Shown here piece by piece: positions 26,513 through 35,704 of a stretch of 64,000 nt of DNA. The translations under genes were made by a program, and so were the position numbers. The notes beneath the pieces were generated by a model. It was not told the DNA's origin, searched no databases, and saw only the letters and a program-made list of their open reading frames with translations. This DNA comes from Zhouia amylolytica (GTDB taxonomy: Bacteria > Bacteroidota > Bacteroidia > Flavobacteriales > Flavobacteriaceae). The first letter of the stretch is position 1. Each line of letters opens with the position of its first letter. The DNA lies in contig NZ_FPAG01000009.1 in NCBI RefSeq assembly GCF_900116365.1, positions 124,001 to 188,000 of the forward strand, read 5' to 3'.

Positions 26513-27328
26513 ATGGCTCTCGATCATTTAAATGAAACTGTAGATTATTTAATAAATAAAGGATTCGACAATCCCGAAATTGGAATTGTTTTAGGATCAG
26601 GTTTAGGGAAACTTGTCAATGAGATCACGAACCCGATCGTGGCTCACTACAATCATATCCCCTTCTTCCCTTTAGCTACTGTAGAATTCCATAGCGGCAA
26701 ACTTATTTATGGAACGATAGAAAACAAAAAAGTAGTGGTTATGCAAGGTCGTTTTCATTTATACGAAGGATATGACCTTATCGATGTAACCTACCCTATT
26801 AGGGTAATGCACCAATTGGGTATTAAAAAGCTTTTCGTATCAAATGCTTCCGGCGCCATTAACTTAGACCTGAAAAAAGGAGATTTGATGCTCATCGACG
26901 ACCACATTAACATGTTAGGGGGATCACCTCTGGCCTTTAAAGGGGTTTCCCAATTTGGTGAACGCTTTGCCGACATGAGTGAACCTTACGACCTTAAAAT
27001 GAAGGAGCAACTACAATCTATTGCAGAAAAACAAGACATCGACTTAAAAAAAGGTGTTTATGTTTCTGTATTAGGACCACAGCTTGAAACTAAGGCAGAG
27101 TATAGAATGCTAAAAATAATCGGAGCGGATGCCGTTGGCATGAGCACGGTACCAGAGGTAATTGTTGCGAACCATTTAAACTTACCCGTGGTTGCCGTAT
27201 CTGTTATAACAGACATAGGAGATCCTGACAATCTAAAACCTGTTAGCATTGACGAAATAATACAGGTTGCCGGTCAGGCAGAACCTGACATGATTCGGTT
27301 ATTCAATGAACTTATTAAGCTACAATAA
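26513..27328 (+). CDS. Purine nucleoside phosphorylase
   Basis: From the ATG at 26513 the protein has 271 residues, the usual size of trimeric purine nucleoside phosphorylase I. It cleaves inosine or guanosine with phosphate in the salvage pathway. Motifs are GIVLGSGLGKLV (phosphate loop), the Arg and His in MQGRFHLYEGYD, SNASGAIN, GPQLETKAEYRML and MSTVPEVIVANH. The open frame extends upstream to a TTG at 26462 inside the terminator and promoter, but that start would precede the transcription start, so the shorter version is chosen. A terminator follows at once. Confidence 0.93.
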   Translation: MALDHLNETVDYLINKGFDNPEIGIVLGSGLGKLVNEITNPIVAHYNHIPFFPLATVEFHSGKLIYGTIENKKVVVMQGRFHLYEGYDLIDVTYPIRVMHQLGIKKLFVSNASGAINLDLKKGDLMLIDDHINMLGGSPLAFKGVSQFGERFADMSEPYDLKMKEQLQSIAEKQDIDLKKGVYVSVLGPQLETKAEYRMLKIIGADAVGMSTVPEVIVANHLNLPVVAVSVITDIGDPDNLKPVSIDEIIQVAGQAEPDMIRLFNELIKLQ

Positions 27329-27360
27329 AAAAAGCCCTGATCGAATGATCAGGGCTTTTT
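27329..27360. terminator. Bidirectional terminator
   Basis: A 14-bp stem (core GCCCTGATC/GATCAGGGC) with loop GAAT, flanked by A-run and T-run. It serves the purine phosphorylase gene on the plus strand and the MORN-like gene on the minus strand. Confidence 0.92.
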
Positions 27361-27383
27361 TATGGCTTTATATCTTTTCGACA

Positions 27384-27740
27384 TTATTTATTTTTCACCA
27401 ACTGACTTTCCGAACTCCAGGTGGTAACATTTGCAATGCGATTGTCGGTATAATCAACTTCACTTAATTTACCATCTGACCAAAAGAACCATTTACCGGC
27501 TTTTTTACCCTGATCGTAATTAGCGATCGCTGTCTTTTTTCCGTCCTTATCATAAGAGACCCATTCTCCCTGCAACTTTCCATCTAAATAGAAACCCGTT
27601 TGAGCTACTTCCCCATTACCGTGAAAATAGGTAGCTTTAACCATATTGTCCTGCTTTTCGAAAATAGGTTCTATTTTTTGTTCTTGAGCAAATAAAACTA
27701 CAGAAAACAAAAGTGCTAATGTTAATGTTATATTTTTCAT
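27384..27740 (-). CDS. Secreted MORN-repeat (YwqK-like) protein
   Basis: A 118-residue protein with a Sec signal peptide (about 1-19, ending VLFAQ) and three or four MORN/YwqK-type repeats: KATYFHGNGEVAQTGFY, GEWVSYDKDGKKTAIANY, GKWFFWSDGKLSEVDY. Database records often call this family an antitoxin component (YwqK), but there is no toxin gene nearby and the protein is exported, so that label is doubtful. Function unknown, perhaps an envelope-associated binding protein. The upstream region toward aspS is AT-rich. Confidence 0.75.
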   Translation of the reverse strand: MKNITLTLALLFSVVLFAQEQKIEPIFEKQDNMVKATYFHGNGEVAQTGFYLDGKLQGEWVSYDKDGKKTAIANYDQGKKAGKWFFWSDGKLSEVDYTDNRIANVTTWSSESQLVKNK

Positions 27741-27995
27741 AGTATATGTTTTTAAAGTGCTTTTGTCGACCCTTTTGTTTACATTATACTAACAAATATA
27801 ACTAATTTTTACCTTAAAGCAACATTCACGTAACATTAAATTAACATTAAAACGGTAATCCACTCATTCAAAACACCTTAAAAAATATCTTTCACTGAAA
27901 AACATCACTAAATGATCGAATTTTTAATAAACGAGAGCGTCCCAATATGGTTATAAAAAGCTCATTAAAATCTAAAATGATCTTATATAACTTAT

Positions 27996-28003
27996 TACCT
28001 TTG
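27996..28003 (+). promoter_or_regulatory. -7 promoter element of aspS
   Basis: TACCTTTG fits TAnnTTTG and ends 22 bases before the aspS ATG. No clear TTTG at -33. Confidence 0.5.
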
Positions 28004-28025
28004 CAGGATTAAAATCTGATTTAGA

Positions 28026-29774
28026 ATGTTTAGATCTTATACATGTGGCGAACTACGCTCAGCAAATATAAATGAAGAAGTTACCTTAGCAGGTTGGATA
28101 CAAAAATCAAGAGATAAAGGATTCATGATCTGGGTTGACCTCAGAGATCGATATGGCATTACTCAACTTATTTTTGATGAGGAGAGAACCCCGAAAGATG
28201 TTTTTAACCAGGCTAAAGAACTTGGTCGTGAATATGTAGTTCAGATAAAAGGAACTGTTATTGAACGAGAATCTAAAAACAACAATATCCCTACCGGAGA
28301 AATTGAAGTTTTAGTTTCAGACATTAAGGTGCTAAATGAAGCTGACACCCCTCCTTTTACCATAGAAGATCAAACGGATGGTGGTGAAGATTTAAGAATG
28401 AAGTATCGTTATCTTGACATTCGGAGAAACCCTGTTAAAAATAAACTTATATTTCGTCATCAAGTGGCTATGCAGGTTCGCAACTACCTTTCGAATGAAG
28501 GGTTTATTGAAGTTGAGACCCCATATCTTATAAAGTCTACACCTGAAGGGGCAAGAGACTTTGTGGTTCCTTCGAGAATGAACGAAGGTCAGTTTTATGC
28601 ATTGCCACAATCGCCACAAACCTTCAAACAACTTTTAATGGTTGGTGGAATGGATAAATATTTTCAGATCGTGAAATGTTTCCGCGATGAGGATTTAAGA
28701 GCAGACAGACAACCGGAGTTCACACAAATAGATTGTGAAATGGCCTTTGTTGAGCAAGAAGACATCTTAACTATTTTTGAAGGCTTAACTCGTTATATAT
28801 TAAAAGAAGTTAAAGGTGTTGAAATAGCACAATTTCCAAGAATGACCTATGCCGATGCTATGCGTAAATATGGAAATGACAAGCCTGATATTCGTTTCGG
28901 AATGGAATTCGGCGAATTGAACAGCGTGGCTCAACATAAGGACTTTAATGTATTTAATACTGCCGAGCTTGTGGTTGGAATTGCAGTTCCCGGAGGTGCT
29001 TCATATACCCGAAAAGAAATTGACAAACTAATTGATTGGGTAAAACGCCCTCAGGTTGGCGCCAAGGGAATGGTTTACGTTAAGTGTAATGAAGATGGAT
29101 CCTTTAAGTCTTCGGTAGATAAGTTCTACGACCAGGAAGATCTTGCTAAATGGGCTGAGGCTACAGGTGCCAAAGCAGGTGATTTAATCTGTGTTCTTTC
29201 TGGAAATATTAATGAAACCAGGACTCAGTTAAGCGCGCTTCGCATGGAGCTAGCCGAAAGACTTGGATTAAGAAACCCTGAGGAATTTGCTCCTTTATGG
29301 GTTGTCGATTTCCCGTTACTGGAATGGGATGCAGATACAGAAAGATATCATGCCATGCACCATCCTTTTACCTCTCCTAAACTAGAGGATGTGGAATTAT
29401 TAAATTCTAATCCGGGAGAAGCAAGAGCCAATGCTTATGACCTGGTTTTAAACGGAAATGAAATAGGAGGAGGTTCAATTCGTATTTTTGATCAGGAATT
29501 ACAAAGTAAAATGTTCTCTTTATTAGGATTCACCAAAGAGGAAGCTGAAGCACAATTCGGCTTTTTAATGAACGCCTTCAAATATGGTGCTCCGCCTCAC
29601 GGTGGTATTGCATTTGGGTTTGATCGCCTGGTTGCCATCCTTGGAGGTCAAGAGACCATTAGGGACTATATTGCATTCCCTAAAAACAACGCAGGACGCG
29701 ACGTTATGATCGACGCTCCGGCTCCAATTGATGATGATCAATTAAAAGAATTATGCTTAAAACTTGATGTTTAA
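28026..29774 (+). CDS. aspS: Aspartyl-tRNA synthetase
   Basis: A 582-residue class IIb synthetase that charges tRNA-Asp (bacterial type). An N-terminal OB-fold anticodon-binding domain (about 1-110, [22 protein letters not shown]) is followed by the catalytic core: motif 1 around [22 protein letters not shown], motif 2 [16 protein letters not shown], the bacterial GAD insertion (about 290-400), and motif 3 [13 protein letters not shown]. Length is typical. It is followed by a terminator and stands alone. Confidence 0.98.
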   Translation: MFRSYTCGELRSANINEEVTLAGWIQKSRDKGFMIWVDLRDRYGITQLIFDEERTPKDVFNQAKELGREYVVQIKGTVIERESKNNNIPTGEIEVLVSDIKVLNEADTPPFTIEDQTDGGEDLRMKYRYLDIRRNPVKNKLIFRHQVAMQVRNYLSNEGFIEVETPYLIKSTPEGARDFVVPSRMNEGQFYALPQSPQTFKQLLMVGGMDKYFQIVKCFRDEDLRADRQPEFTQIDCEMAFVEQEDILTIFEGLTRYILKEVKGVEIAQFPRMTYADAMRKYGNDKPDIRFGMEFGELNSVAQHKDFNVFNTAELVVGIAVPGGASYTRKEIDKLIDWVKRPQVGAKGMVYVKCNEDGSFKSSVDKFYDQEDLAKWAEATGAKAGDLICVLSGNINETRTQLSALRMELAERLGLRNPEEFAPLWVVDFPLLEWDADTERYHAMHHPFTSPKLEDVELLNSNPGEARANAYDLVLNGNEIGGGSIRIFDQELQSKMFSLLGFTKEEAEAQFGFLMNAFKYGAPPHGGIAFGFDRLVAILGGQETIRDYIAFPKNNAGRDVMIDAPAPIDDDQLKELCLKLDV

Positions 29775-29794
29775 GCATTAATAACTAAATACTT

Positions 29795-29813
29795 ATCCCG
29801 CTATATGCGGGAT
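29795..29813 (+). terminator. Terminator of aspS
   Basis: Stem ATCCCGC/GCGGGAT with a five-base loop, followed by a run of T, 20 bases after the aspS stop. Confidence 0.85.
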
Positions 29814-29862
29814 TTTTTTTCATCTTTGTTATTTCAAAAGCAATTATAGCTGCATTTAAACT

Positions 29863-31656
29863 ATGCCTAATCAAAAGAAATCTTTATTAGCCAAGCTATT
29901 AATATGGCGCGCGAAACATATATCGCATCGCCAGTTCATACTTATGCTCAGTGTTCTAGTCGGGTTCACATCTGGAGTTGGAGCATTGGTATTAAAGAAT
30001 TTCACTCACTTCATTCAGCATTTACTGGAAGGCAACCTGGTTCAGTATTACCATCATGCCTTTTACTTTATATTTCCCATAATTGGGTTTGGCATTGTTT
30101 ATCTCATTATGAAGTATGTGATCAGGAATAAGGTAAGTCACGGTATCCCCTCTACCCTTTATGCTATTTCAAAACGAAAAGGCATTATGAAGCAGTATCA
30201 GATGTTCGGGAGTATATTGACTGCTCCGATCACTGTTGGTTTTGGGGGTTCGGTAGGACTGGAAGGACCCACGGTTGCAACGGGAGCTGCCATCAGTTCG
30301 AATATAGCAAGGTTGTTTCACATGAACCAACCTACCAGAACACTCCTTATAGGGTGTGCCGCTGCGGGGGCACTATCATCGATATTCAAGGCACCGATCG
30401 CCGCCATTATTTTTGCAATTGAAGTGTTCAGTCTTGATCTAACGCTAACATCATTAGTACCGCTCTTACTAGCTTCGCTATCAGCTATTCTTACTTCCTA
30501 TTTTTTCTTTGGGGATGATATTTTACTCCCCTTTCGTATAGAAGACAAATTTATCATTGCGGATGTTCCTTATTTTATGATTTTAGGGGTTATTGCCGGG
30601 TTGGTCTCAATATATTTCTCTAAGGTATATGAACATATTCATCGCTTCTTTGACCAGATTGAATCTCCTTTTAAAAGGATAATTATAGGTGGGGTGGGTA
30701 TTGGCTTTCTGGTGTTTCTTATACCTCCCCTATACGGGGAGGGCTTCGACGTTATGAACAACATTATCAAAGGAGATCTCGCTGCTGCCTTAAAGGGCAA
30801 TATTTTTAATATGGACCTCAGTAATAACTGGAATGTAATTGCATTATTGGGCGGTTTGGTGTTATTCAAAGTGGTTGCGAGCAGTATTACTTTTGGTGCA
30901 GGCGGGGTTGGTGGAATATTTGCGCCTACCTTATTTATGGGGAGTATTCTCGGGAATTGTGTTGCCAAAATAATCAATAGTTTTGGCATTCTGAACACTT
31001 CGGTTTCTGAAAGTAATTTTACCCTGGTAGGAATGGCAGGTCTGATGGCCGGTGTCCTACACGCTCCACTTACAGCAATTTTCCTCATTGCGGAATTGAC
31101 CGGCGGATATGAACTCTTCATTCCACTTATGATCACAGCGGCGATATCGTATTCTTTCACTAAATATTTTGTATCCCACTCCGTTTATACTATGGAATTA
31201 GCACGAAAAGGAGAACTAATCACCCACGACAAGGATCATGCGATCTTAACTTTTATGGATCTGGAAAGTGTGATTGAGAAAAACTTTATGCCTGTACATC
31301 CGGAAATGACCTTGGGAGCTATTGTCCACAAGGCTGTTGTGAAATCAAAAAGGAATATTTACCCGGTATTGAACAAAAAGGATAAAACTCTTGAAGGCGT
31401 TATATTACTGGATGATATTCGTCCTATTATGTTCGACCAAACTATGTATGAATCTGTTCTGGCCTCGGATGTTATGCAAACACCACCTGCTATCATAGAA
31501 ATGGAAAAAGATAAAATGACCACCGTCATGAAAAAATTCCAGGATAGTGGCGCCTGGAACTTACCGGTCACCAAAAATGGCATTTATGTTGGTTTTGTTT
31601 CAAAATCGAAGCTCCTTACCGCTTATAGAAGAAAGTTAATTAACTTTGCGGTATAA
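29863..31656 (+). CDS. ClC-family chloride channel/antiporter with CBS domains
   Basis: A 597-residue inner-membrane ClC protein. The N-terminal ~430 residues form the transmembrane part. Its selectivity motifs are GSVGLEGPT, with the gating Glu in the GxEGP signature, and GAGGVGGIFAPTLF. The C-terminal cytoplasmic part (about 455-595) contains two CBS domains (MDLESVIEKNFMPVHPEMTLG and ASDVMQTPPAIIEMEKDKMTTVMKKF) that may sense nucleotides. Whether it is a channel or a Cl-/H+ exchanger cannot be settled by eye. An 84-residue membrane protein gene follows after 18 bases. Confidence 0.94.
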   Translation: MPNQKKSLLAKLLIWRAKHISHRQFILMLSVLVGFTSGVGALVLKNFTHFIQHLLEGNLVQYYHHAFYFIFPIIGFGIVYLIMKYVIRNKVSHGIPSTLYAISKRKGIMKQYQMFGSILTAPITVGFGGSVGLEGPTVATGAAISSNIARLFHMNQPTRTLLIGCAAAGALSSIFKAPIAAIIFAIEVFSLDLTLTSLVPLLLASLSAILTSYFFFGDDILLPFRIEDKFIIADVPYFMILGVIAGLVSIYFSKVYEHIHRFFDQIESPFKRIIIGGVGIGFLVFLIPPLYGEGFDVMNNIIKGDLAAALKGNIFNMDLSNNWNVIALLGGLVLFKVVASSITFGAGGVGGIFAPTLFMGSILGNCVAKIINSFGILNTSVSESNFTLVGMAGLMAGVLHAPLTAIFLIAELTGGYELFIPLMITAAISYSFTKYFVSHSVYTMELARKGELITHDKDHAILTFMDLESVIEKNFMPVHPEMTLGAIVHKAVVKSKRNIYPVLNKKDKTLEGVILLDDIRPIMFDQTMYESVLASDVMQTPPAIIEMEKDKMTTVMKKFQDSGAWNLPVTKNGIYVGFVSKSKLLTAYRRKLINFAV

Positions 31657-31674
31657 CTAGCAGATTTCACTTAT

Positions 31675-31929
31675 ATGAAACGATTTCTTCAGATATTATT
31701 TGTTGCCATCATAGGCGCTATTGCAGTCGGGTTTTATTTCAAAATGAACGATAATAATGTTACCGGAGATCGAATCGTTGGTATTGGGGTACTTACCATT
31801 GCATTCGTTTTAATACCTCTTTTCATCTATCACAGATCGAAAGGAAAGAAAATTCAGGACTATATGTTTACCCAGGAAAACATCGACAAAATGAACAAAA
31901 AAAATAGCAATCACCCTGAAAATCAATAA
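31675..31929 (+). CDS. Small two-helix membrane protein
   Basis: An 84-residue protein with two hydrophobic helices (about 4-22 and 35-53) and a charged, Lys- and Asn-rich C-terminal tail. I do not recognise a family with confidence. It starts 18 bases after the ClC gene on the same strand and is probably co-transcribed with it, so an accessory role at the membrane is possible but unproven. It is followed by the cspA-type promoter. Confidence 0.65.
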   Translation: MKRFLQILFVAIIGAIAVGFYFKMNDNNVTGDRIVGIGVLTIAFVLIPLFIYHRSKGKKIQDYMFTQENIDKMNKKNSNHPENQ

Positions 31930-31956
31930 TTTTTTCAAAAAAAACATTCTTTTTAC

Positions 31957-31985
31957 TTGCTGTATCATATTAAATATTACCTTAG
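31957..31985 (+). promoter_or_regulatory. Promoter of the cold-shock gene
   Basis: TTG at 31957-31959, an 18-base spacer, and TACCTTAG at 31978-31985 (one mismatch to TAnnTTTG). It predicts a leader of about 27 bases, much shorter than the long thermosensor leader of E. coli cspA. Confidence 0.5.
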
Positions 31986-32016
31986 CACCATCTAATTAAT
32001 TTTTTATTTTTTTATA

Positions 32017-32211
32017 ATGACTGGTACAGTAAAATTTTTCAATGATTCCAAAGGTTACGGATTCATTACCAACGATGAAACAGGAAGTGATATCTTTGTT
32101 CATGTAACTGCATTGAACGGAGTAGAACTTAACGAAGGAGACAAAGTAGAATATAACGAAGAAGAAGGCAAAAAAGGAAAAGTTGCCTCTGACGTGAGAG
32201 TTATAGGATAA
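32017..32211 (+). CDS. Cold-shock domain protein
   Basis: A 64-residue single-domain CspA-type RNA/ssDNA-binding protein. Both RNA-binding motifs are present: RNP1 in DSKGYGFIT and RNP2 in DIFVHV. It acts as an RNA chaperone, often induced by cold or stress. Its length is normal for this family. It has its own promoter and a strong bidirectional terminator 24 bases after the stop. Which paralogue it corresponds to (CspA, C or E) cannot be told. Confidence 0.95.
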   Translation: MTGTVKFFNDSKGYGFITNDETGSDIFVHVTALNGVELNEGDKVEYNEEEGKKGKVASDVRVIG

Positions 32212-32235
32212 TCATATTTTATTTTGGAAAAAATT

Positions 32236-32259
32236 AAAGCGCAACATTGGTTGCGCTTT
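32236..32259. terminator. Bidirectional terminator between csp and tadA
   Basis: Perfect stem AAAGCGCAAC/GTTGCGCTTT with loop ATTG and T-runs on both strands; it lies between convergent genes. Confidence 0.9.
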
Positions 32260-32290
32260 TTCTATTTTATGCCCCCTGGGGATTACTGAA

Positions 32291-32740
32291 TTAATTTAAA
32301 TTTCTTTTCTCAATAAAAAAACGCTTCATAAGTGTCGCGGCTTCATTTTCCATTACCCCTCCAATAATTTTAGTTTTAGGATGTAAGGTAGTTCCCATGG
32401 TTTCAAACCCGCGCTTTTCATCTTTTGCTCCATAAACGATTTTGGAAATCTGACTCCAATACAACGCTCCGGCACACATTTGACATGGTTCTAAAGTGAC
32501 ATACAAGGTACAATCGATAAGATATTTCCCTCCTAAATAATTGGCTGCAGCGGTTATCGCCTGCATTTCGGCGTGTGCCGTTACATCATTTAAGGTCTCG
32601 GTCAGGTTATGTGATTTGGCAATTATCTTGTTGTCTATTACAACTACTGCTCCCACAGGCACTTCCCCTTTATCAAAAGCCATCTCTGCCTCTTGCAAAG
32701 CCTTCTTCATAAAATAATTATCATCAAAAGGATTCATCAT
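32291..32740 (-). CDS. tadA: tRNA-specific adenosine deaminase / nucleoside deaminase
   Basis: A 149-residue zinc deaminase of the CDA superfamily, most likely TadA, which converts A34 to inosine in tRNA-Arg(ACG). Zinc-site motifs are HAE at 56-58 (H56 ligand, E58 proton shuttle) and PCQMC with C86 and C89. Length and the C-terminal FFxxRR-like helix (KRFFIEKRN) fit TadA; guanine deaminases are a less likely alternative. The start is the ATG at 32740 or the adjacent ATG at 32737. A TATTTTTG element (minus, 32752-32745) ends four bases before the first ATG. It is divergent from dxs with only 37 bases between. Confidence 0.9.
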   Translation of the reverse strand: MMNPFDDNYFMKKALQEAEMAFDKGEVPVGAVVVIDNKIIAKSHNLTETLNDVTAHAEMQAITAAANYLGGKYLIDCTLYVTLEPCQMCAGALYWSQISKIVYGAKDEKRGFETMGTTLHPKTKIIGGVMENEAATLMKRFFIEKRNLN

Positions 32741-32777
32741 GCATCAAAAATACAATTTCAACTCGTACTTTTGCCTA
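32741..32777. promoter_or_regulatory. Compact divergent tadA/dxs promoter region
   Basis: Minus-strand TATTTTTG (32752-32745) and plus-strand TACTTTTG (32766-32773) each end four bases before the ATG of tadA and dxs. If used, both transcripts would be nearly leaderless. Neither has a clear -33 TTTG. Confidence 0.45.
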
Positions 32778-34547
32778 ATGGCATCAAATTTACTCACATC
32801 TATTAACACTCCGGATGACTTGAAAAAGTTAGCTCCTGAACAGCTACCTCAGCTGGCAAAGGAGTTAAGATCCTTTATCATTGACATACTCTCTGTTAAG
32901 GAAGGACACCTGGGAGCAAGCTTAGGTGTGGTCGAGCTAACCATCGCCTTACATTATGTTTTCAACACACCGGATGACCTTTTAGTTTGGGACGTTGGGC
33001 ATCAAGCTTACGGACATAAAATCCTAACAGAACGAAGGGAGGTCTTTCACACGAACAGGCAGCTCAATGGGATTAGTGGATTTCCTAAACGTTCAGAAAG
33101 TAAATACGATACTTTTGGAGTCGGCCATAGCTCCACAAGCATTTCAGCAGCATTGGGAATGGCTATCGCCTCTAATTTAAAAGGTTTAACAGACAGACAC
33201 CATATAGCTGTTGTCGGAGACGCCTCTATTGCAAGCGGAATGGCTTTTGAAGCGCTGAACCATGCCGGGGTTTCAGATGCTAATCTCCTGGTTATTCTTA
33301 ACGACAATACCATTGGGATTGATCCAAGTGTTGGTGCACTTAAAGAATATTTAACCAATGTTAAAGAGCGTAAACTTCGCAATCAACAAAACATTTTTGA
33401 GGCCTTAAACTTTAATTATTCAGGACCGATTAATGGCCATGATATTGACATTGTAGTTAATGAGCTTAGTCGTCTTAAAAAAATTAAGGGCCCCAAATTT
33501 CTGCATATTATCACCACAAAAGGCAAGGGATTAAAAAAGGCAGAACAAGATCAGGTTCGTTATCACGCTCCAGGAAAATTTGACAAGGTAACAGGCGAAT
33601 TGGCTCCAAAGACAAATAAGGTTCAACCACCTAAATTTCAGGATGTATTCGGGCGTACTATTGTAGAGTTAGCCCAGAAAAACAAAAAGATTGTAGGGAT
33701 TACCCCTGCCATGCCAACAGGTAGTTCTTTAAAATTCATGATGGATGAAATACCAGACCGAGCCTTTGATGTTGGTATTGCCGAACAGCATGCCGTGACC
33801 TTAGCGGCCGGAATGGCAACAGAGGGACTGATCCCTTTCTGTAATATTTATTCCACATTTTTACAACGTGCTTATGACCAGGTCATTCACGATGTAGCCA
33901 TCCAAAACCTACCGGTCATCTTTTGTTTAGACAGAGCAGGATTAGTTGGGCAGGACGGGGCTACCCACCATGGTGTTTTTGACATCGCCTACCTAAGGTG
34001 CATCCCTAACCTCATTATTTTTGCTCCTGCCAATGAGACGGAGCTTAGAAACATAATGTATACCGCACAGCTAGGACTTAATCAACCGATAGCCATTCGA
34101 TATCCCAGAGGAAGAGGGATTTTAAATGAATGGCGAACTCCTTTTGAAAAAATTGAAATAGGAACAGGAACGCTCCTGAAAGAAGGGAGTAGTATTGCAG
34201 TTCTTTCGCTAGGCTTTATAGCTAAAAACGTTACAGAAGCAATTAATCGATTTAATAATGAGAAAATCGCTCACTTTGGCATGCGTTTTGTGAAACCTTT
34301 GGACGAAAACTTGTTGCATCATATTTTCAAAAAATTCAATACGGTCATCACGGTTGAAGATGGTTCCATAAAAGGTGGATTTGGAAGTGCTATTGCCGAA
34401 TTTGCCACTGAACACCACTATACATCAACTATAAAATCGTTGGGGGTACCGGATAGATTTATCGAGCATGGTACAGTAGAACAATTACAAGAAATTGTAG
34501 GTATTGATACTAATTCGATTGAAGAAACTTTGCAACAATTTTTATAA
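32778..34547 (+). CDS. dxs: 1-deoxy-D-xylulose-5-phosphate synthase
   Basis: A ThDP-dependent enzyme that joins pyruvate and glyceraldehyde 3-phosphate in the first step of the MEP isoprenoid pathway. From the ATG at 32778 it is 589 residues. The frame is open to an earlier ATG at 32739, but that start overlaps tadA and would lie upstream of the presumed promoter element. Motifs are WDVGHQAYGHKIL, the ThDP/Mg stretch GDASIASGMAFEALNHAG...NDNTIGIDPS, the catalytic Glu in DVGIAEQHAVTLAAGMA, and DRAGLVGQDGATHHGVFD. Next to it, the DUF3078 gene follows after 42 bases. Confidence 0.95.
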   Translation: MASNLLTSINTPDDLKKLAPEQLPQLAKELRSFIIDILSVKEGHLGASLGVVELTIALHYVFNTPDDLLVWDVGHQAYGHKILTERREVFHTNRQLNGISGFPKRSESKYDTFGVGHSSTSISAALGMAIASNLKGLTDRHHIAVVGDASIASGMAFEALNHAGVSDANLLVILNDNTIGIDPSVGALKEYLTNVKERKLRNQQNIFEALNFNYSGPINGHDIDIVVNELSRLKKIKGPKFLHIITTKGKGLKKAEQDQVRYHAPGKFDKVTGELAPKTNKVQPPKFQDVFGRTIVELAQKNKKIVGITPAMPTGSSLKFMMDEIPDRAFDVGIAEQHAVTLAAGMATEGLIPFCNIYSTFLQRAYDQVIHDVAIQNLPVIFCLDRAGLVGQDGATHHGVFDIAYLRCIPNLIIFAPANETELRNIMYTAQLGLNQPIAIRYPRGRGILNEWRTPFEKIEIGTGTLLKEGSSIAVLSLGFIAKNVTEAINRFNNEKIAHFGMRFVKPLDENLLHHIFKKFNTVITVEDGSIKGGFGSAIAEFATEHHYTSTIKSLGVPDRFIEHGTVEQLQEIVGIDTNSIEETLQQFL

Positions 34548-34589
34548 CGTTATTTTTTTTATCAATTTTGCGTCGCTAAATCACTAATA

Positions 34590-35693
34590 ATGAAACAGTT
34601 TGTAGTTTTATTTTTCCTTTTTTGTTGTTATTTCTCATATGCTCAGGTAGATACACTGACAGTTATTAAAAGAGATACTATCGTAAACACCAAAGACACC
34701 TTGATTATTAAAAACTATTATTTTATTTCTAAGGTGGATTCTTTGATAAAAAAGATAGCTCCTCCTATTGTAAAGGTTGATTCGGCGGCCATAAAAAAAG
34801 ATTCTGCGCTCGCTGCGAAGGATACCGTTCCTAAATCTAACTGGACTAAAGAAAACAAACTAGGACTCAGTTTAACTGAAGTTGCTTTTGTAAACTGGAA
34901 TGCAGGGGGAAATAATTCCTTCTCTGCAATATCCCGCGCGAATTTTGTTCGTAAATACAAAACTCCAATGGTTTCCTGGAATAATGAATTAAGACTTAGC
35001 TTTGGTCTCAACGCTCAGGAAGGAAGAGAGTTACGAAAAACCGATGACAGGATCGAGTTTAACTCTACGGCAGGTTTTAAGCGAAAAGAAAAGTCAAGCT
35101 GGTATCATTCTGCCAAATTTAATTTTAGAACCCAGTTCAGTAACGGTTATAAATATCCGGATACCGATAATCCTATTTCACGTCTTATGGCACCAGGATA
35201 TCTTTTTATAGGTATTGGTGCAGAATACATTGAAGACAAGCCTGATTTTAATTTATATATATCTCCATTAACGCAAAAATCAACCTTTGTATTAGATCAA
35301 GGATTGGCGGATAAAGGGGCTTTTGGTGTTCAGAAAGCCAAATACGACATGGATGGCAATCTTATCCAACACGGTAAAAACATCTATACGGAGGTGGGTA
35401 TTCTCATAACGAACTCCTTTAAAAAGGAGATCTCTAAAAATATGAACTTCAACAACCGACTCAACCTATACACAGATTACCTGAATAGTTTTGGTAATGT
35501 TGATATTGACTGGGAAATGTTGCTTGACCTAACGGTAAATGAATATGTTAAAGCCAATATTGGAACACATATCATATACGATAACGATGTTAAATTCAAA
35601 GAATCTGAAACTCCTGAAGGAGAGGTTGACAAATACGGAGCAAGAATTCAGCTTAAGCAATTACTAGGCGTTGGAATTTCATATTCCTTCTAA
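34590..35693 (+). CDS. DUF3078 domain-containing protein
   Basis: A 367-residue secreted protein with a Sec signal peptide (about 1-18, ending YFSYAQ). A short Val/Asp/Lys-rich region follows, then a beta-rich domain with the family feature FVNWNAGGNNSFSAISRANF (about residues 100-120). The repeated aromatic strand pattern and the end in YSF suggest an outer-membrane barrel. Function is unknown; homologues are widespread in Bacteroidota. It lies 42 bases after dxs and is convergent with the PBP1a gene with 11 bases between stops, with no terminator between them. Confidence 0.8.
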   Translation: MKQFVVLFFLFCCYFSYAQVDTLTVIKRDTIVNTKDTLIIKNYYFISKVDSLIKKIAPPIVKVDSAAIKKDSALAAKDTVPKSNWTKENKLGLSLTEVAFVNWNAGGNNSFSAISRANFVRKYKTPMVSWNNELRLSFGLNAQEGRELRKTDDRIEFNSTAGFKRKEKSSWYHSAKFNFRTQFSNGYKYPDTDNPISRLMAPGYLFIGIGAEYIEDKPDFNLYISPLTQKSTFVLDQGLADKGAFGVQKAKYDMDGNLIQHGKNIYTEVGILITNSFKKEISKNMNFNNRLNLYTDYLNSFGNVDIDWEMLLDLTVNEYVKANIGTHIIYDNDVKFKESETPEGEVDKYGARIQLKQLLGVGISYSF

Positions 35694-35704
35694 CTTATTG
35701 CTAT

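Noticed and set aside
27384-27740. Toxin-antitoxin assignment for the YwqK-like gene
   Set aside because: The protein is secreted and there is no toxin gene beside it.
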